Part shown: in pieces, positions 7,898 to 16,534 of the stretch
How the letters are laid out: every line of letters starts with the position of its first letter
Numbering within the stretch: the stretch's first letter is position 1
NCBI GenBank assembly: GCA_964387685.1
Contig: CAYLXK010000003.1
Location: 1 to 64,000 of the forward strand
Origin: Bryobacter sp964387685
Lineage (GTDB): Bacteria; Acidobacteriota; Terriglobia; Bryobacterales; Bryobacteraceae
DNA: 64,000 nucleotides
Direction of reading: 5' to 3'
The notes under the pieces: generated by a model
The model's input: the letters and a program-made list of their open reading frames with translations, nothing else
Databases searched by the model: none
What the model was told of the DNA's origin: nothing
Position numbers and translations under genes: made by a program

Positions 7898-8754
7898 CGA
7901 AGGCCCTTGGACTTGAGGTGAGCGATGAGGGCGGCGGGGTCGTCGGTGATGATGGCGTCGACCTGGGCGGCGATGAGGTCGTCCCAGACCTTGGCGTCGT
8001 TGGCGGTCCAGGGGACAACTTGGATGCCGAGCTTATGGGCTTGGGCGACGCGGTCTTTCGAGACAAAGCGATAGTGAGGGCTGACGATGGGGAAGCCCTT
8101 CTTGTGTACGGCGTCGACGTAATCGAGCTTCAGGATGGCGTCGGCCATGCCGCTGGGATGAAGCGCCGAAAGGCGGAGCCGGGGGGCAATCTTTTGCATG
8201 GCTTCGAGCGTGCGCCAGTCGAAGCTCTGGACGATAACGCGAGATTCGAGCTTGCGTTTTTTGACCGCATCGGCCAGGAGGCGGGCGAATTCGGCGGGCT
8301 CGGGCTGGAGATCGGGCTTGGAGGGGTCGCTCTTGGTTTCGATGTTGAAATCGAACTTGCCCTTGGGAGCGAGGGCGAGGACTTCGTCGAGGGTGGGCAT
8401 CTTGGTGCCGGGGACCGTTTTCTGTTTGGGGAAGCCGGAATTGGCCTTCGCGCCGCAATCCCAGGCGCGGACTTCTTTGAGAGTGAGCTTGCGGATGGTG
8501 CGTTCGGCGCCCGCGGAGGGGCCGGAGCAGACTTTGTCGTCGATGAGCGCATCGTGGCTGACGACGAGCACGTTGTCTTTGGTGACGGCGAGGTCGAGCT
8601 CCAGGGCATCGACGCCTTGCGCGATGGCGTATTCAAAGGCGGGCAGGGTGTTTTCCGGCAGGACCGCGCGAGCGCCACGATGACCGTGGACCAGTATCCT
8701 GGATTGAGCCAGCATCGTCATCCCGAGGCAGGATAGCAGGAGCAGCGTTTTCAT
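7894..8754 (-). CDS. Secreted glycerophosphodiester phosphodiesterase
   Basis: Hydrolyses glycerophosphodiesters to glycerol-3-phosphate and an alcohol, a way of using phospholipid head groups. The 286-residue protein has a signal peptide (MKTLLLLSCLGMTMLAQS) and the GDPD core: HGHRG at 23-27, PENT at 33-36, ELD at 52-54 and SHD at 66-68, which provide the catalytic histidines and metal ligands. A TIM-barrel end motif VDAIITDDP closes the protein. Position and signal suggest a periplasmic or secreted enzyme of the GlpQ/UgpQ family. It is transcribed away from the next oxidoreductase gene. Confidence 0.93.
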   Translation of the reverse strand: MKTLLLLSCLGMTMLAQSRILVHGHRGARAVLPENTLPAFEYAIAQGVDALELDLAVTKDNVLVVSHDALIDDKVCSGPSAGAERTIRKLTLKEVRAWDCGAKANSGFPKQKTVPGTKMPTLDEVLALAPKGKFDFNIETKSDPSKPDLQPEPAEFARLLADAVKKRKLESRVIVQSFDWRTLEAMQKIAPRLRLSALHPSGMADAILKLDYVDAVHKKGFPIVSPHYRFVSKDRVAQAHKLGIQVVPWTANDAKVWDDLIAAQVDAIITDDPAALIAHLKSKGLR

Positions 8755-8808
8755 CAGCCCTCAGGATATACTCAGACTGTTTCAAACCCCTAACAGGAGG
8801 CCCGCTTG

Positions 8809-10146
8809 GTGAAGCCCTCAACAGGAACGACACGACGCGCCATTGTACTTTCGGCCCTGAGCTATTCGCGCATCTTGGGTGCGAACGAGCGGACAATGGT
8901 GGGCTACATCGGATTGGGAAACCGAGGGGACCAAGTGCATGACGGGTTCCTGGAGTTTGCCGATAACCGGACGGCGGCGATCTGCGATTTGAAGCCGGAT
9001 TACCTTGATCTGGCCGAGAAGAAGGCCAAGGACCGAGGGCACGATACGCCGAAGCGCTATGCGGACTGGCGGAAGCTGATCGAAGACAAGACCTTGGACG
9101 CGGTGGTGATTGCGACGCCGGATCATTGGCACGCGCTGCAGATGATTGCGGCGTGCGACGCGGGCAAGGACGTGTACTGCGAGAAGCCACTCTCGTTGAC
9201 GGTGTATGAGGGCCGCAAGATGGTGGAGGCGGCCGAACGGAATAAGCGCGTGGTGCAGGTGGGGATTCATCGGCGGAGCGCAAAGTTTTTGCAGGAGGCG
9301 GCGGCCTATGTGCAGTCGGGGGCCTTGGGGACGATTACGCTGGCGCAGGGCTGGCATTTGACGAACGAGTGGCCGACGGGACTGGGCGATGCGCCCGAGG
9401 GTCCGCCGCCCAGTGATGCCGAGTGGGACGCGTGGCTGGGGCCGGCGCCGAAGGTGCCGTACAACCGGAACCGCATGTATTATAACTTCCGCTGGTTTTA
9501 CAACTACTCCGGCGGACAAGTGACGAACTTTGGCGTGCACTACGTGGACATGCTGCGCTGGTGTCTGGGCAAGGATGCGCCGAAGGCGGTGACGGTGATG
9601 GGCGGCAAGTATGCGATGAAGGACAATCGCGAGATACCGGATACGCTGGAGGCGATTTGGGACTACGACGGCTGCATGATGATCTTTACGCAGATCAACG
9701 CGAACGCGGCGCCGGGGAATGCCAATAAAACCGAGATGATGATTCGGGGTACGAAGGGCACGATGTACCTGCACTTGAACCGCTGGGAGGTGGTGCCGGA
9801 GCCGATTACGGAGCTGCCGCTGCCGCAGCGAACGCCGCTGAACCGGGATTTGGAAAAGGGCTACAACCCGAGCCGGAAGACCGTCATCGAGGCGCGCAAG
9901 ATGGAAGGGTACCCGACCGCGCAGCCGCACGCGCGGAACTTTTTGGACTGTATTAAGAGCCGGGCCAAGTGCAATTGCGATGTGTTGACGGGGCACTTGT
10001 CGACGTCGGCGACGCTGATTGCGAATATCTCCTACAAGACGCGGAGCTTCCTGGAATGGGACGCCAAGGCCGAGCGTTTCACGAATAACCAAGCGGCCAA
10101 CCAATATCTGAGCTACAAGTATCGGGCCCCCTATAAACTGCCATGA
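8809..10146 (+). CDS. Exported Gfo/Idh/MocA-family oxidoreductase
   Basis: NAD(P)-dependent dehydrogenase-like protein of about 445 residues. The export signal contains TTRRAIVLSALSYSRILGAN; the Rossmann loop GLGNRG follows soon after, and the EKP motif lies near residue 126. The SYSRILGAN segment recurs in the gene at 21952. The ribosome binding site AGGAGG at 8795-8800 is eight bases before GTG 8809, while a TTG at 8806 is the alternative. A -10-like TATACT lies at 8767-8772. The gene is coupled by an ATGA overlap to a sugar isomerase, so the two probably act on the same sugar or polyol. Confidence 0.92.
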   Translation: MKPSTGTTRRAIVLSALSYSRILGANERTMVGYIGLGNRGDQVHDGFLEFADNRTAAICDLKPDYLDLAEKKAKDRGHDTPKRYADWRKLIEDKTLDAVVIATPDHWHALQMIAACDAGKDVYCEKPLSLTVYEGRKMVEAAERNKRVVQVGIHRRSAKFLQEAAAYVQSGALGTITLAQGWHLTNEWPTGLGDAPEGPPPSDAEWDAWLGPAPKVPYNRNRMYYNFRWFYNYSGGQVTNFGVHYVDMLRWCLGKDAPKAVTVMGGKYAMKDNREIPDTLEAIWDYDGCMMIFTQINANAAPGNANKTEMMIRGTKGTMYLHLNRWEVVPEPITELPLPQRTPLNRDLEKGYNPSRKTVIEARKMEGYPTAQPHARNFLDCIKSRAKCNCDVLTGHLSTSATLIANISYKTRSFLEWDAKAERFTNNQAANQYLSYKYRAPYKLP

Positions 10147-11024
10147 CCAGAAGAACTTTGCTTTCGACGACTATCGCGGCGGCGGCGCAGCAGCAGCCGG
10201 CCGGTGGGCGGCCTCCGCTGTGCCTGTTTTCTAAACATGCGGCCAAGCTAAACTATGCGCAGCTGGGCAAGTTTGCCAAACAGGTGGGCTTTGACGGCAT
10301 CGACCTGACGGTGCGTCCGGGCGGGCATGTGTTGCCGGAGAAGGTGACGGAAGACCTGCCGCTCGCGGTAGCGCAAATTGAGGCGGCTGGATTGAAGGTC
10401 CCGATGATCACGACGGGCCTGACGAATCCGCGGGCGCTGGAAGCGGGGGCAACCTTGCGCAAGGCGGGCGAGTTAAAGATTCCATTTTGGAAGGTCGGCT
10501 ATTACCGCTATGAGAAGCCGATCGAGATCGACCGGAAGCTGGCCGAGGTGCAGGTGGCGTTGACGGGGTTTACGGCGCTTTCGCGGCTCTATAACTGCGT
10601 GGCGGGATTCCATAACCATTCGGGCAATTACGTGGGAGCGCCGATGTGGGATGCGCGGCAAATCCTGACGCCGCTGGATGCGAATGTCATTGGCTACTAC
10701 TTCGACCCCGCGCACGCGACGGCCGAGGGTGGACTGTGGAACTGGGAAGCGAGCCTGGAGATTGCACTCACGCGGATGAAGATGCTGGCGGTGAAGGACT
10801 TCTATTGGGAGAAGGACGCGAAGGGCAAGTGGGCGATGAAATGGTGCCCGCTAGGCGAAGGCATGGTGGATTGGCCCAAGGTATTTGCGCGGCTGGCGAA
10901 GGCGAAATTCATGGGGCCGGTGACGCTGCACGTGGAGTATCACACGGCGGACGAATTGAAGGCGGTGGCGGACGATTTTGCGCGGATGAAGAAGCTGCTG
11001 GAGGCGGGGTACGCGGGGAGCTAG
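10143..11024 (+). CDS. Sugar phosphate isomerase/epimerase-like TIM-barrel protein
   Basis: A 293-residue member of the xylose-isomerase-like TIM-barrel (AP endonuclease 2) superfamily. It has a short export-like start (MTRRTLLSTTIAAAAQQQ), then VGFDGIDLTVRPGGHVLPE, HNHSGN and VHVEY-like strands that carry metal-binding His and Glu residues in this fold. The start ATG overlaps the stop of the oxidoreductase gene (ATGA), so translation is coupled. Secreted dehydrogenase-isomerase pairs like this are frequent in Bryobacterales and Planctomycetes and suggest oxidation and epimerisation of one sugar. Confidence 0.88.
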   Translation: MTRRTLLSTTIAAAAQQQPAGGRPPLCLFSKHAAKLNYAQLGKFAKQVGFDGIDLTVRPGGHVLPEKVTEDLPLAVAQIEAAGLKVPMITTGLTNPRALEAGATLRKAGELKIPFWKVGYYRYEKPIEIDRKLAEVQVALTGFTALSRLYNCVAGFHNHSGNYVGAPMWDARQILTPLDANVIGYYFDPAHATAEGGLWNWEASLEIALTRMKMLAVKDFYWEKDAKGKWAMKWCPLGEGMVDWPKVFARLAKAKFMGPVTLHVEYHTADELKAVADDFARMKKLLEAGYAGS

Positions 11025-11215
11025 CGGCGCGGAATTTGGCTGAGGTGGCAGAGGCAGCAGTCTGTGCAACGCAGACATTTTTCGCAGCGGTGGAGCTCGC
11101 AACAGTCCTTAGTGCAATAAGTGCAGATTTCGGTGCTGGACTCTTCGCAGATGTAGCAGAAGAAAAACAGGGTGACGCATTCTTTGCTCGCGGTTTCTTT
11201 CGGCGCCGGGGTCAT
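11021..11215 (-). CDS. Cysteine-rich 64-residue protein, probably zinc-binding
   Basis: Contains 13 cysteines and two histidines in 64 residues, spaced as pairs: CYIC, CTYC, CC, CEKC, CTDCC, CHL. The spacing recalls B-box or treble-clef zinc fingers, but I cannot assign a family. The evidence that it is a gene is its ATG at 11215, which overlaps the TGA of the upstream coiled-coil gene (ATGA), a normal coupled start, together with the strongly non-random composition. It ends in a stop that overlaps the isomerase stop on the other strand. No membrane segment or clear signal is present. Confidence 0.6.
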   Translation of the reverse strand: MTPAPKETASKECVTLFFFCYICEESSTEICTYCTKDCCELHRCEKCLRCTDCCLCHLSQIPRR

Positions 11216-11778
11216 GGGTTAAGGGCCTTTCGAGGAGATTTCAAGGCGGGCTTGGGCAGGCTCGACTCCAGACGGCAACGCTGCGCTTCTTTAGACAGGA
11301 CCTCGAACTGCTTGTCGCGTTCTTTAGCCAGGTCGAGCAGATAGGAGCGGAAGTGGTCCCGGTGGGTGAAGGCGGCCCCGATCTTGGCTTCGAGACGGTC
11401 GGCAACGGAAGAATCTTCGTACTTACGAGCGGCTTCCTTGACGGAATCGAAGAGGTGGTCGAGGGATTCGAAGCGGAGGAAAATTTCGAAGGCGGTACCG
11501 AGCTTGTCGGGGTTGGCTTCGAGTTCCCGCATGGCGGCGCGGGCGGAGGCGAGTTGGCGAATGGAGCTGTCGAGTTGCTCGAGGTAAGCCGGGACGGCAC
11601 CCGCGTCTCGCCACTTTTGGGCGTCGAGGGCGGCAAGTTCAGATTCGATGGCGCTAGTGGCCGTGTTGAGTTCAGAGATCTGCTTGCGGGCTTCCCACTC
11701 GGTGGCCACGGTTTGGGCATACGCGAGCGAGAGGAGGAAAAAGAAGGAGGGTAGAAGTTTCACCACGGGTAGCTTCAC
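11212..11778 (-). CDS. Exported coiled-coil protein of unknown function
   Basis: A 188-residue protein with a signal peptide (MKLPVVKLLPSFFFLLSLAYA) followed by a nearly all-helical, charged region with heptad-like Leu/Ala spacing (SELNTATSAIESELAALDAQ, ...RQLASARAAMRELEAN). I know no named family. It is the first gene of a two-gene unit with the Cys-rich miniprotein, so the two are likely made together; one would be exported and the other probably not. The A/C-rich upstream gap of 33 bases separates it from the FecR-domain gene. Confidence 0.7.
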   Translation of the reverse strand: MKLPVVKLLPSFFFLLSLAYAQTVATEWEARKQISELNTATSAIESELAALDAQKWRDAGAVPAYLEQLDSSIRQLASARAAMRELEANPDKLGTAFEIFLRFESLDHLFDSVKEAARKYEDSSVADRLEAKIGAAFTHRDHFRSYLLDLAKERDKQFEVLSKEAQRCRLESSLPKPALKSPRKALNP

Positions 11779-11811
11779 TACCTTGAGTTTGCCAAAGATA
11801 AAGTGATCAAA

Positions 11812-12597
11812 CTAATTGCCAGGGGGAGGAGGCGGTGGAAGGGACGGCGGAGGGGTAGGACCCGCAGTGTCGCCGGGCAGACCAACGGGGACCGAGCTAG
11901 GGCCCGGGGAAGGCACGGGGGAAGCGCCGGGGCCGCCGTTGCGGGGCTGCAGGACCCAGATGTCGTTCAAGGCTTTCAGGATGCGGTGAAGAGCCTGGCC
12001 CTTGTCGTAGCGCTTATCGGCCAGGGGCTGATTTTTATAAACGCGGACGTAGTCGCCTCCGTTCAGGATCTTGGGGGCACTGTAAGGCATGATGGCGTGC
12101 TGGACGGCGACTTCGCCTTCTTCGACCAGGACGAGCGTTTGATCCTCATCTTCGACGGAGACGTCAAAAATGGTGCCGCGCACGCTGATGACGGCCGTTG
12201 GGGTTTGGATGCGGTTCGGATTCGGCTTGCCGTTGAGCTTCTCAATGTGGACTTTGACCCGGCCGATCCAGAGGTCCAACAGTTCGCGCAGATTGTTCTG
12301 ATTGCTGCGGAAGGTGGCGCGGGAACCGGGGAAGATCTCAAAAACGCTGCCGTCCGGCACCTGGATTTTGGCATAGCCATCGAGGCCGGTGGTGATTTCC
12401 TGCCGCGGCAATACGGTGTCGCCCACATTAATCGCCCACGAGACGCTGTCCTTAATGACAGAAACTTGGCCCTGGACGTGCAGAACCTTGCCCGTGGACT
12501 CGGGACTAACCGGAAAGATTTGGGCGGAGCAAACGGGGGCTAGAGCCACGGCAAGAGCCAAGGCGAGGTAAGCGTTCCTGTTGCTAGCCCGCTGCAT
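11812..12597 (-). CDS. FecR-domain exported protein with proline-rich tail
   Basis: About 261 residues. After a signal peptide (ALALAVALAPVCSAQ) comes a FecR-like region: GKVLHVQGQVSV, LPRQEITTGLDGYAKIQVPDGS, then TPTAVISVRGTIFDVSVED and EEGEVAV. This is the pattern of FecR domains that in other systems bind signals or polysaccharides at the cell envelope. The last 45 residues are almost pure Pro/Ser/Gly. ATG 12597 is chosen (not the one at 12615) because a TGGTAGGAT element at 12614-12606 and AAAAGG sit directly in front. No sigma factor neighbours it, so it is unlikely to be a classical iron-signalling FecR. Confidence 0.83.
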   Translation of the reverse strand: MQRASNRNAYLALALAVALAPVCSAQIFPVSPESTGKVLHVQGQVSVIKDSVSWAINVGDTVLPRQEITTGLDGYAKIQVPDGSVFEIFPGSRATFRSNQNNLRELLDLWIGRVKVHIEKLNGKPNPNRIQTPTAVISVRGTIFDVSVEDEDQTLVLVEEGEVAVQHAIMPYSAPKILNGGDYVRVYKNQPLADKRYDKGQALHRILKALNDIWVLQPRNGGPGASPVPSPGPSSVPVGLPGDTAGPTPPPSLPPPPPPGN

Positions 12598-12605
12598 CCT
12601 TTTAA

Positions 12606-12614
12606 ATCCTACCA
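12606..12614 (-). promoter_or_regulatory. Candidate extended -10 element for the FecR-domain gene
   Basis: TG-G-TAGGAT read on the minus strand ends eight bases before ATG 12597. No -35 box is evident. Confidence 0.3.
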
Positions 12615-12770
12615 TTAGCGTCCACCGTTAGAGACCATATGCAATTTACAATCCGCGCGGTTCTGGCGGGAACGGAAGCTAAAAACCCGCGTCTTATCAA
12701 CAGTTCGGTAGCGGAGCTGCCGATCTTGAGAGCTACCAGAAATTTTATCTTGGCTAAACTGGGGAAGTTG

Positions 12771-14477
12771 ATGTGTCATAAGGACACAATTCGGATCTTG
12801 GCATTCGCCGTCGGCGGGTTGGCTCCGCTATGGGCGCAATCAATGGATTTGGCCTGGAGGCCGATCGGGACCACGGTGATTGGGCAGGGACGCGCGGGCT
12901 TTTCGGGCGAGGCGGTGGCGGGGCTTTGGTACACGGCCGATGGGACGAGCCTGGAGGTGCAACTGCGGGACGGCCGTCTTTTTCGGCGAAGCCTAACGGA
13001 CGAGAACTGGGTGGCTACGGCAAATCCTTCGCCGAGGGTGCAAGCGCCTTCGGCCGGTGTGCCCGACAGCGAAGCAGAGGAAGGGCTGCGGGTGTTTGAA
13101 GATCCGCAGAGCCGCTTTTCCTTGTATGGACTGGGGAAGAGCCTGTGGAAATCGGAGGATCTGGGGCGGCACTGGCGGAACCTAACGCAAGCCGGGCCGA
13201 TCAACCTAGTTGGTTCGAACGTGCGGCAGATCAGCTTTTCGCCCACAAATACTGGGCACATCGCGATAGGAACGGACGAGGGCATCTGGTTTAGCGGGGA
13301 TGCGGGACAGTCCTGGGTGGGGCTAAACGAGGGGCTGCCGAATTTGCGGATTGCGAAGATTCTAGCGACACCCAGCGGGGGGCGTGGACTGCTGGCGGTG
13401 TGGAGCGACGGGATGATTGTGGAATGGGTGCCGGGGCGGAAGGACGCCTGGGCGGCTAGGGGACAAGCGGCGGAATGGCGGAACCAGATCTCCTGGTCCG
13501 ACCCGGCGAAACCGTTACTGCGGATTGCGTCCGACGGGAAGTCTTTGCGGAGAACGCTCAATGGCGGGCGGAACTGGGACGAATTGGGAGAGGGGCTGGC
13601 AGGCGGCACAATCTACGGAGTGGCTGCCGATTGGCGGGCCAAAGCGGTATACGCGGCGACGGAAAGGGGCTTGTTTTTTACGACGACGGATCTGGAAGCA
13701 GGGGGGACGGCGCCCCCTTGGATTCGGTTAGAGGGAAATCTGCCGGCAAGGCCGGTACTGGATGTGTACCTGGACGAGGCGTCAAACTTTCTGTACGTCT
13801 CGCTTGCGGGCGAAGGGGTGTTTCTGGCGCAAGCGCCGCATCGATTACGCCAGCCGCAGTTGGTGAGTTCCGGCGATCTGGCGATGCATGCCACCGCGCC
13901 GGGCGCGCTGCTGACGCTGGTGGGGGCGAAGGTGAGCGCGGCGCGCATGGGGGGAAAACCGGTCAGGGTTCTTTCGGCCAGTGGGAGCGAATCTCAGTTG
14001 CAAGTGCCATTCGACATCGCGCCCCCGACTGTGGCGGTTGAAATCGAAACGACCGGGGCACAGTATCAGTTGCAGGTGGAGGTGGCGGCGACGTCGCCGG
14101 TGATCTTTACGGACCGCGAGGGAGCGCCGCTGCTGGTGGATTCGTTCACGGGTGAGCTGTTGGACCCCGCCACTCCGCTGGTGGCTGGCCGAAAAGTTCA
14201 GATCCTGATGACGGGCCTGGGCCAAGTGGATCCGGTTTGGCCCATGGGGATGGCGGCGCCGCTCGAAAATGCGCCGCGGGTAGTGGCGCCGGTGCGAGTC
14301 TGGCTGAATGGAAAGACCTTGACGGTGGTGAGGAGCGAGCTGGCTGGCGGGTATGTGGGCTTTTACCTAGTGGAAGTGGACCTACCGCCGGTGCTGGACG
14401 AGGGGATTGCGCCGATGGCGGTGGAAGCGGGGGGAAGGATGTCGAATACGATCCTGGTGCGGACGGCGTCGCGCTGA
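12771..14477 (+). CDS. Exported BNR/Ycf48-like repeat protein with Solibacter-type C-terminal domain
   Basis: A 568-residue secreted beta-propeller protein. The signal peptide (IRILAFAVGGLAPLWAQ) is followed by repeats carrying Asp-box-like turns (SGDAGQSWVGL, LNGGRNWDELG, SEDLGRHWRNL) as in BNR or photosystem-assembly propellers. The C-terminal 220 residues (TAPGALLTLVGAKV, ESQLQVPFDIAP, SPVIFT, GQVDP) fit TIGR03437, a domain known mainly from Solibacter. ATG 12771 is preferred over the frame opening at 12639 because GGGGAAG lies six bases upstream and the signal peptide begins there. Function is unknown; likely surface binding. Confidence 0.8.
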   Translation: MCHKDTIRILAFAVGGLAPLWAQSMDLAWRPIGTTVIGQGRAGFSGEAVAGLWYTADGTSLEVQLRDGRLFRRSLTDENWVATANPSPRVQAPSAGVPDSEAEEGLRVFEDPQSRFSLYGLGKSLWKSEDLGRHWRNLTQAGPINLVGSNVRQISFSPTNTGHIAIGTDEGIWFSGDAGQSWVGLNEGLPNLRIAKILATPSGGRGLLAVWSDGMIVEWVPGRKDAWAARGQAAEWRNQISWSDPAKPLLRIASDGKSLRRTLNGGRNWDELGEGLAGGTIYGVAADWRAKAVYAATERGLFFTTTDLEAGGTAPPWIRLEGNLPARPVLDVYLDEASNFLYVSLAGEGVFLAQAPHRLRQPQLVSSGDLAMHATAPGALLTLVGAKVSAARMGGKPVRVLSASGSESQLQVPFDIAPPTVAVEIETTGAQYQLQVEVAATSPVIFTDREGAPLLVDSFTGELLDPATPLVAGRKVQILMTGLGQVDPVWPMGMAAPLENAPRVVAPVRVWLNGKTLTVVRSELAGGYVGFYLVEVDLPPVLDEGIAPMAVEAGGRMSNTILVRTASR

Positions 14478-14532
14478 TTGAGGGTAGGCGGGCCGGTTTG
14501 ATACCCTAGTAGTTTCGGCTTTAAGGTTTTTC

Positions 14533-15225
14533 GTGGATAAATCACTCCAAAATGTCATCAAGCACGACCAGTTCATCGAAACGGTCGAAGGGGCGACGGA
14601 TTACGTCTCCCATCATAAGAAGCAGGTATTCCTGTATCTCGCGATCGCGATCGTCCTGGCGGTGGCCGGATATTTTGGATGGCGCTATATGGAGGACCAA
14701 AAGCGGGAACGCCAGCAGGCCCTGGGCGCGGCGGTGGGATTGACGGCGACGGTGGAAAGCCGGAACGACGAGGCGGTAAAGAAGATCTCGGCGGCCTACC
14801 AGCAGGTGATTAACAAGTACCCGGGCAGCAACGAGGCCAATACGGCAAAGTATGTGCTGGCGACGATTGAACTGGAACAGGGCGACGCGGCGAAGGGCGA
14901 GAAGATGCTGCGCGAGATCTTGAACGGCGACAAAGAAACCGTGGCGTTGGCCAAGTATGCGCTGGCCGATTACGCGTTTGGCCAAGGCAAGACGGACGAG
15001 GCGGAGAAGTTTCTGCGCGAACTGCTGGCGAGCCCGACCTACATGGTGCCGAAGGAACAGACGACGTTGCAGTTGGGACGCGTGATCGCGAAGACGAAGC
15101 CCGAAGAGGCGCGGAAGTTGCTGGAGCCGTTGCGCTCGGCGCGGGCGCCGATCAGCACGCCGGCGCTGGAGATCCTGGGCACGTTGCCGGCGGCCGCTCC
15201 GACGCCCGCGCCAGCCAAGAAGTAG
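14533..15225 (+). CDS. Membrane-anchored TPR protein, YfgM-like
   Basis: A 230-residue protein with one membrane helix at about 32-50 (VFLYLAIAIVLAVAGYFGW), a short cytoplasmic N-terminus and a helical TPR-like outer domain (AYQQVINKYPGSNEANTAKYVLATIELEQGDAAKGEKML). This matches the YfgM/TPR_21 layout, in which the protein sits beside the Sec translocon and handles periplasmic folding intermediates. The C-terminus is an Ala/Pro tail. The start is GTG 14533; a TGATACCCT element lies at 14499-14507. It is followed nine bases later by dgt. Confidence 0.78.
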   Translation: MDKSLQNVIKHDQFIETVEGATDYVSHHKKQVFLYLAIAIVLAVAGYFGWRYMEDQKRERQQALGAAVGLTATVESRNDEAVKKISAAYQQVINKYPGSNEANTAKYVLATIELEQGDAAKGEKMLREILNGDKETVALAKYALADYAFGQGKTDEAEKFLRELLASPTYMVPKEQTTLQLGRVIAKTKPEEARKLLEPLRSARAPISTPALEILGTLPAAAPTPAPAKK

Positions 15226-15234
15226 ACACAAACG

Positions 15235-16365
15235 ATGCCGCGCCCCAGCGCCCTCGCCTACCTTCGCTTTCCCGTGGAGGCTAGCCGGGGGCGGCGCTAT
15301 TTGGAGCCCTTTTCGTCGTTCCGCAACGACTTCCAGCGGGACCGGGACCGGATAGTCCATTCGCGGGCCTTTCGGCGCTTGGAAGCCAAAACGCAGGTGT
15401 TTCCCGCGGGGATCTCCGATCACTTCCGCAACCGATTGACGCACACGCTAGAGGTAGCGCAGCTAGCCAGGACGGCGGCGAAGGTGCTGGGGCTGGACGA
15501 GGATTTCACGGAGGCCTTGGCGCTGGCGCACGATATTGGGCACCCGCCGTTTGCGCATGCGGGGGAGGAGGCCTTGAACCGGGCGCTGGAGCGGTTTGGG
15601 GAAACCTTTGAGCACAATTTGCAGGCGTTGCGGATTGTGGAGAGTTTCGAGCATCGCTATGCGATGTACACGGGATTGAACCTGACCTTTGAGGTGCGCG
15701 AGGGGATCGTGAAGCACTCGCGGGAGATTCCGGTCGGTCAGACGGGGGCGTTGGCGGAGTATTTGCCGGGGGCAAAGCCTCCGGTCGAGGCGCAATTGAT
15801 CGACCTGGTGGACGAGATTGCGTACAACACAGCGGACGTGGACGATGCCCACGACGCGAAGTTCTTTCCCCTGAACGATCTAGCGGCGGCGGTGCCGAAG
15901 GCGGCGGAGATCCTGGACGAAGTGCGGACGCAGTTTCCGGCGGCGGAGGAGCGGATTCAATTGCACGAGATGCAGCGGCGCCTGATCGACCATCTGATGC
16001 GGGGCTTGATGGAAGGGACAGTCGAGGCGGCCGAGAGCGCAGGCTTGCGCAACGTGGACGACGTACGCGGGCACGCAGAGCGGATAGTGCGCTTTAGCCC
16101 CGAGGCGGCCGAGACATCGCGGGCGATGAAGGCTTTCTTGCACGCGCGGGTGTATCACACAGAGTTGCTGCGAGAAGAGCGCAAAAATTCGTCGGCCGAT
16201 ATACAAAGGCTATTCGAGTTTCTGTATCAGAACCCGGAACAGGTGCCCGCCGGGGAAGGCCCGCTGCACCGGCGCATCGCGGATTTCCTGGCGTCGATGA
16301 CAGATGGTTACTTCCGGCGCTATTCGGAAGTAATGCTGGTGACTTCGGCGCTACGCACGCCGTAG
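15235..16365 (+). CDS. dgt: Deoxyguanosinetriphosphate triphosphohydrolase-like HD enzyme
   Basis: Splits dNTPs into deoxynucleoside and triphosphate, adjusting dNTP pools. The 376-residue protein has the dGTPase signature: RDRIVHSRAFRRLEAKTQVF at about 37-56, H70, and the HD pair H99-D100 in AHDIGHPPFAHAGE, which bind the metal. The later helical region (LIDLVDEIAYNTADVDDAHD) carries the distal Asp. It belongs to the shorter type found in many bacteria, where substrate preference is broader than in E. coli Dgt. The last 46 bases overlap a small gene on the other strand. Confidence 0.92.
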   Translation: MPRPSALAYLRFPVEASRGRRYLEPFSSFRNDFQRDRDRIVHSRAFRRLEAKTQVFPAGISDHFRNRLTHTLEVAQLARTAAKVLGLDEDFTEALALAHDIGHPPFAHAGEEALNRALERFGETFEHNLQALRIVESFEHRYAMYTGLNLTFEVREGIVKHSREIPVGQTGALAEYLPGAKPPVEAQLIDLVDEIAYNTADVDDAHDAKFFPLNDLAAAVPKAAEILDEVRTQFPAAEERIQLHEMQRRLIDHLMRGLMEGTVEAAESAGLRNVDDVRGHAERIVRFSPEAAETSRAMKAFLHARVYHTELLREERKNSSADIQRLFEFLYQNPEQVPAGEGPLHRRIADFLASMTDGYFRRYSEVMLVTSALRTP

Positions 16366-16475
16366 ATTTTCTCTAGCTGGCGGGTGATCTCGCGGCTGAG
16401 GCGTTCCGGCGCGACGTCGGTATCTTCGTCTTCCACAACCAGCACCTTGACATAGAAATTCCACTTCTTCGACAT
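16320..16475 (-). CDS. Small conserved-looking protein, 51 residues
   Basis: Reads MSKKWNFYVKVLVVEDED... and ends ...RQLEKIYGVRSAEVTSITSE. The composition is that of a real small protein with two beta strands and one helix, and GGGAGG lies directly before the ATG at 16475. I do not recognise a named family. It overlaps the 3' end of dgt by 46 bases tail to tail. The alternative, a chance frame, is less likely because codon use and the ribosome binding site agree. Confidence 0.55.
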   Translation of the reverse strand: MSKKWNFYVKVLVVEDEDTDVAPERLSREITRQLEKIYGVRSAEVTSITSE

Positions 16476-16504
16476 TCCTCCCTAGATTAGCGGCCTGGGG
16501 ACTT

Positions 16505-16513
16505 TGCTAGGAT
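16505..16513 (+). promoter_or_regulatory. Candidate extended -10 element for tRNA-Leu
   Basis: TG-C-TAGGAT lies 21 bases before the first base of the tRNA. A -35 box is not obvious. Confidence 0.35.
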
Positions 16514-16534
16514 GAGAATTGCTGGTTTAAGCGT

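Noticed and set aside
8818..10104. A 428-codon minus-strand frame opposite the second oxidoreductase gene
   Set aside because: Arg/His/Leu-rich translation typical of antisense reading of a GC-rich gene; the plus-strand gene is certain.
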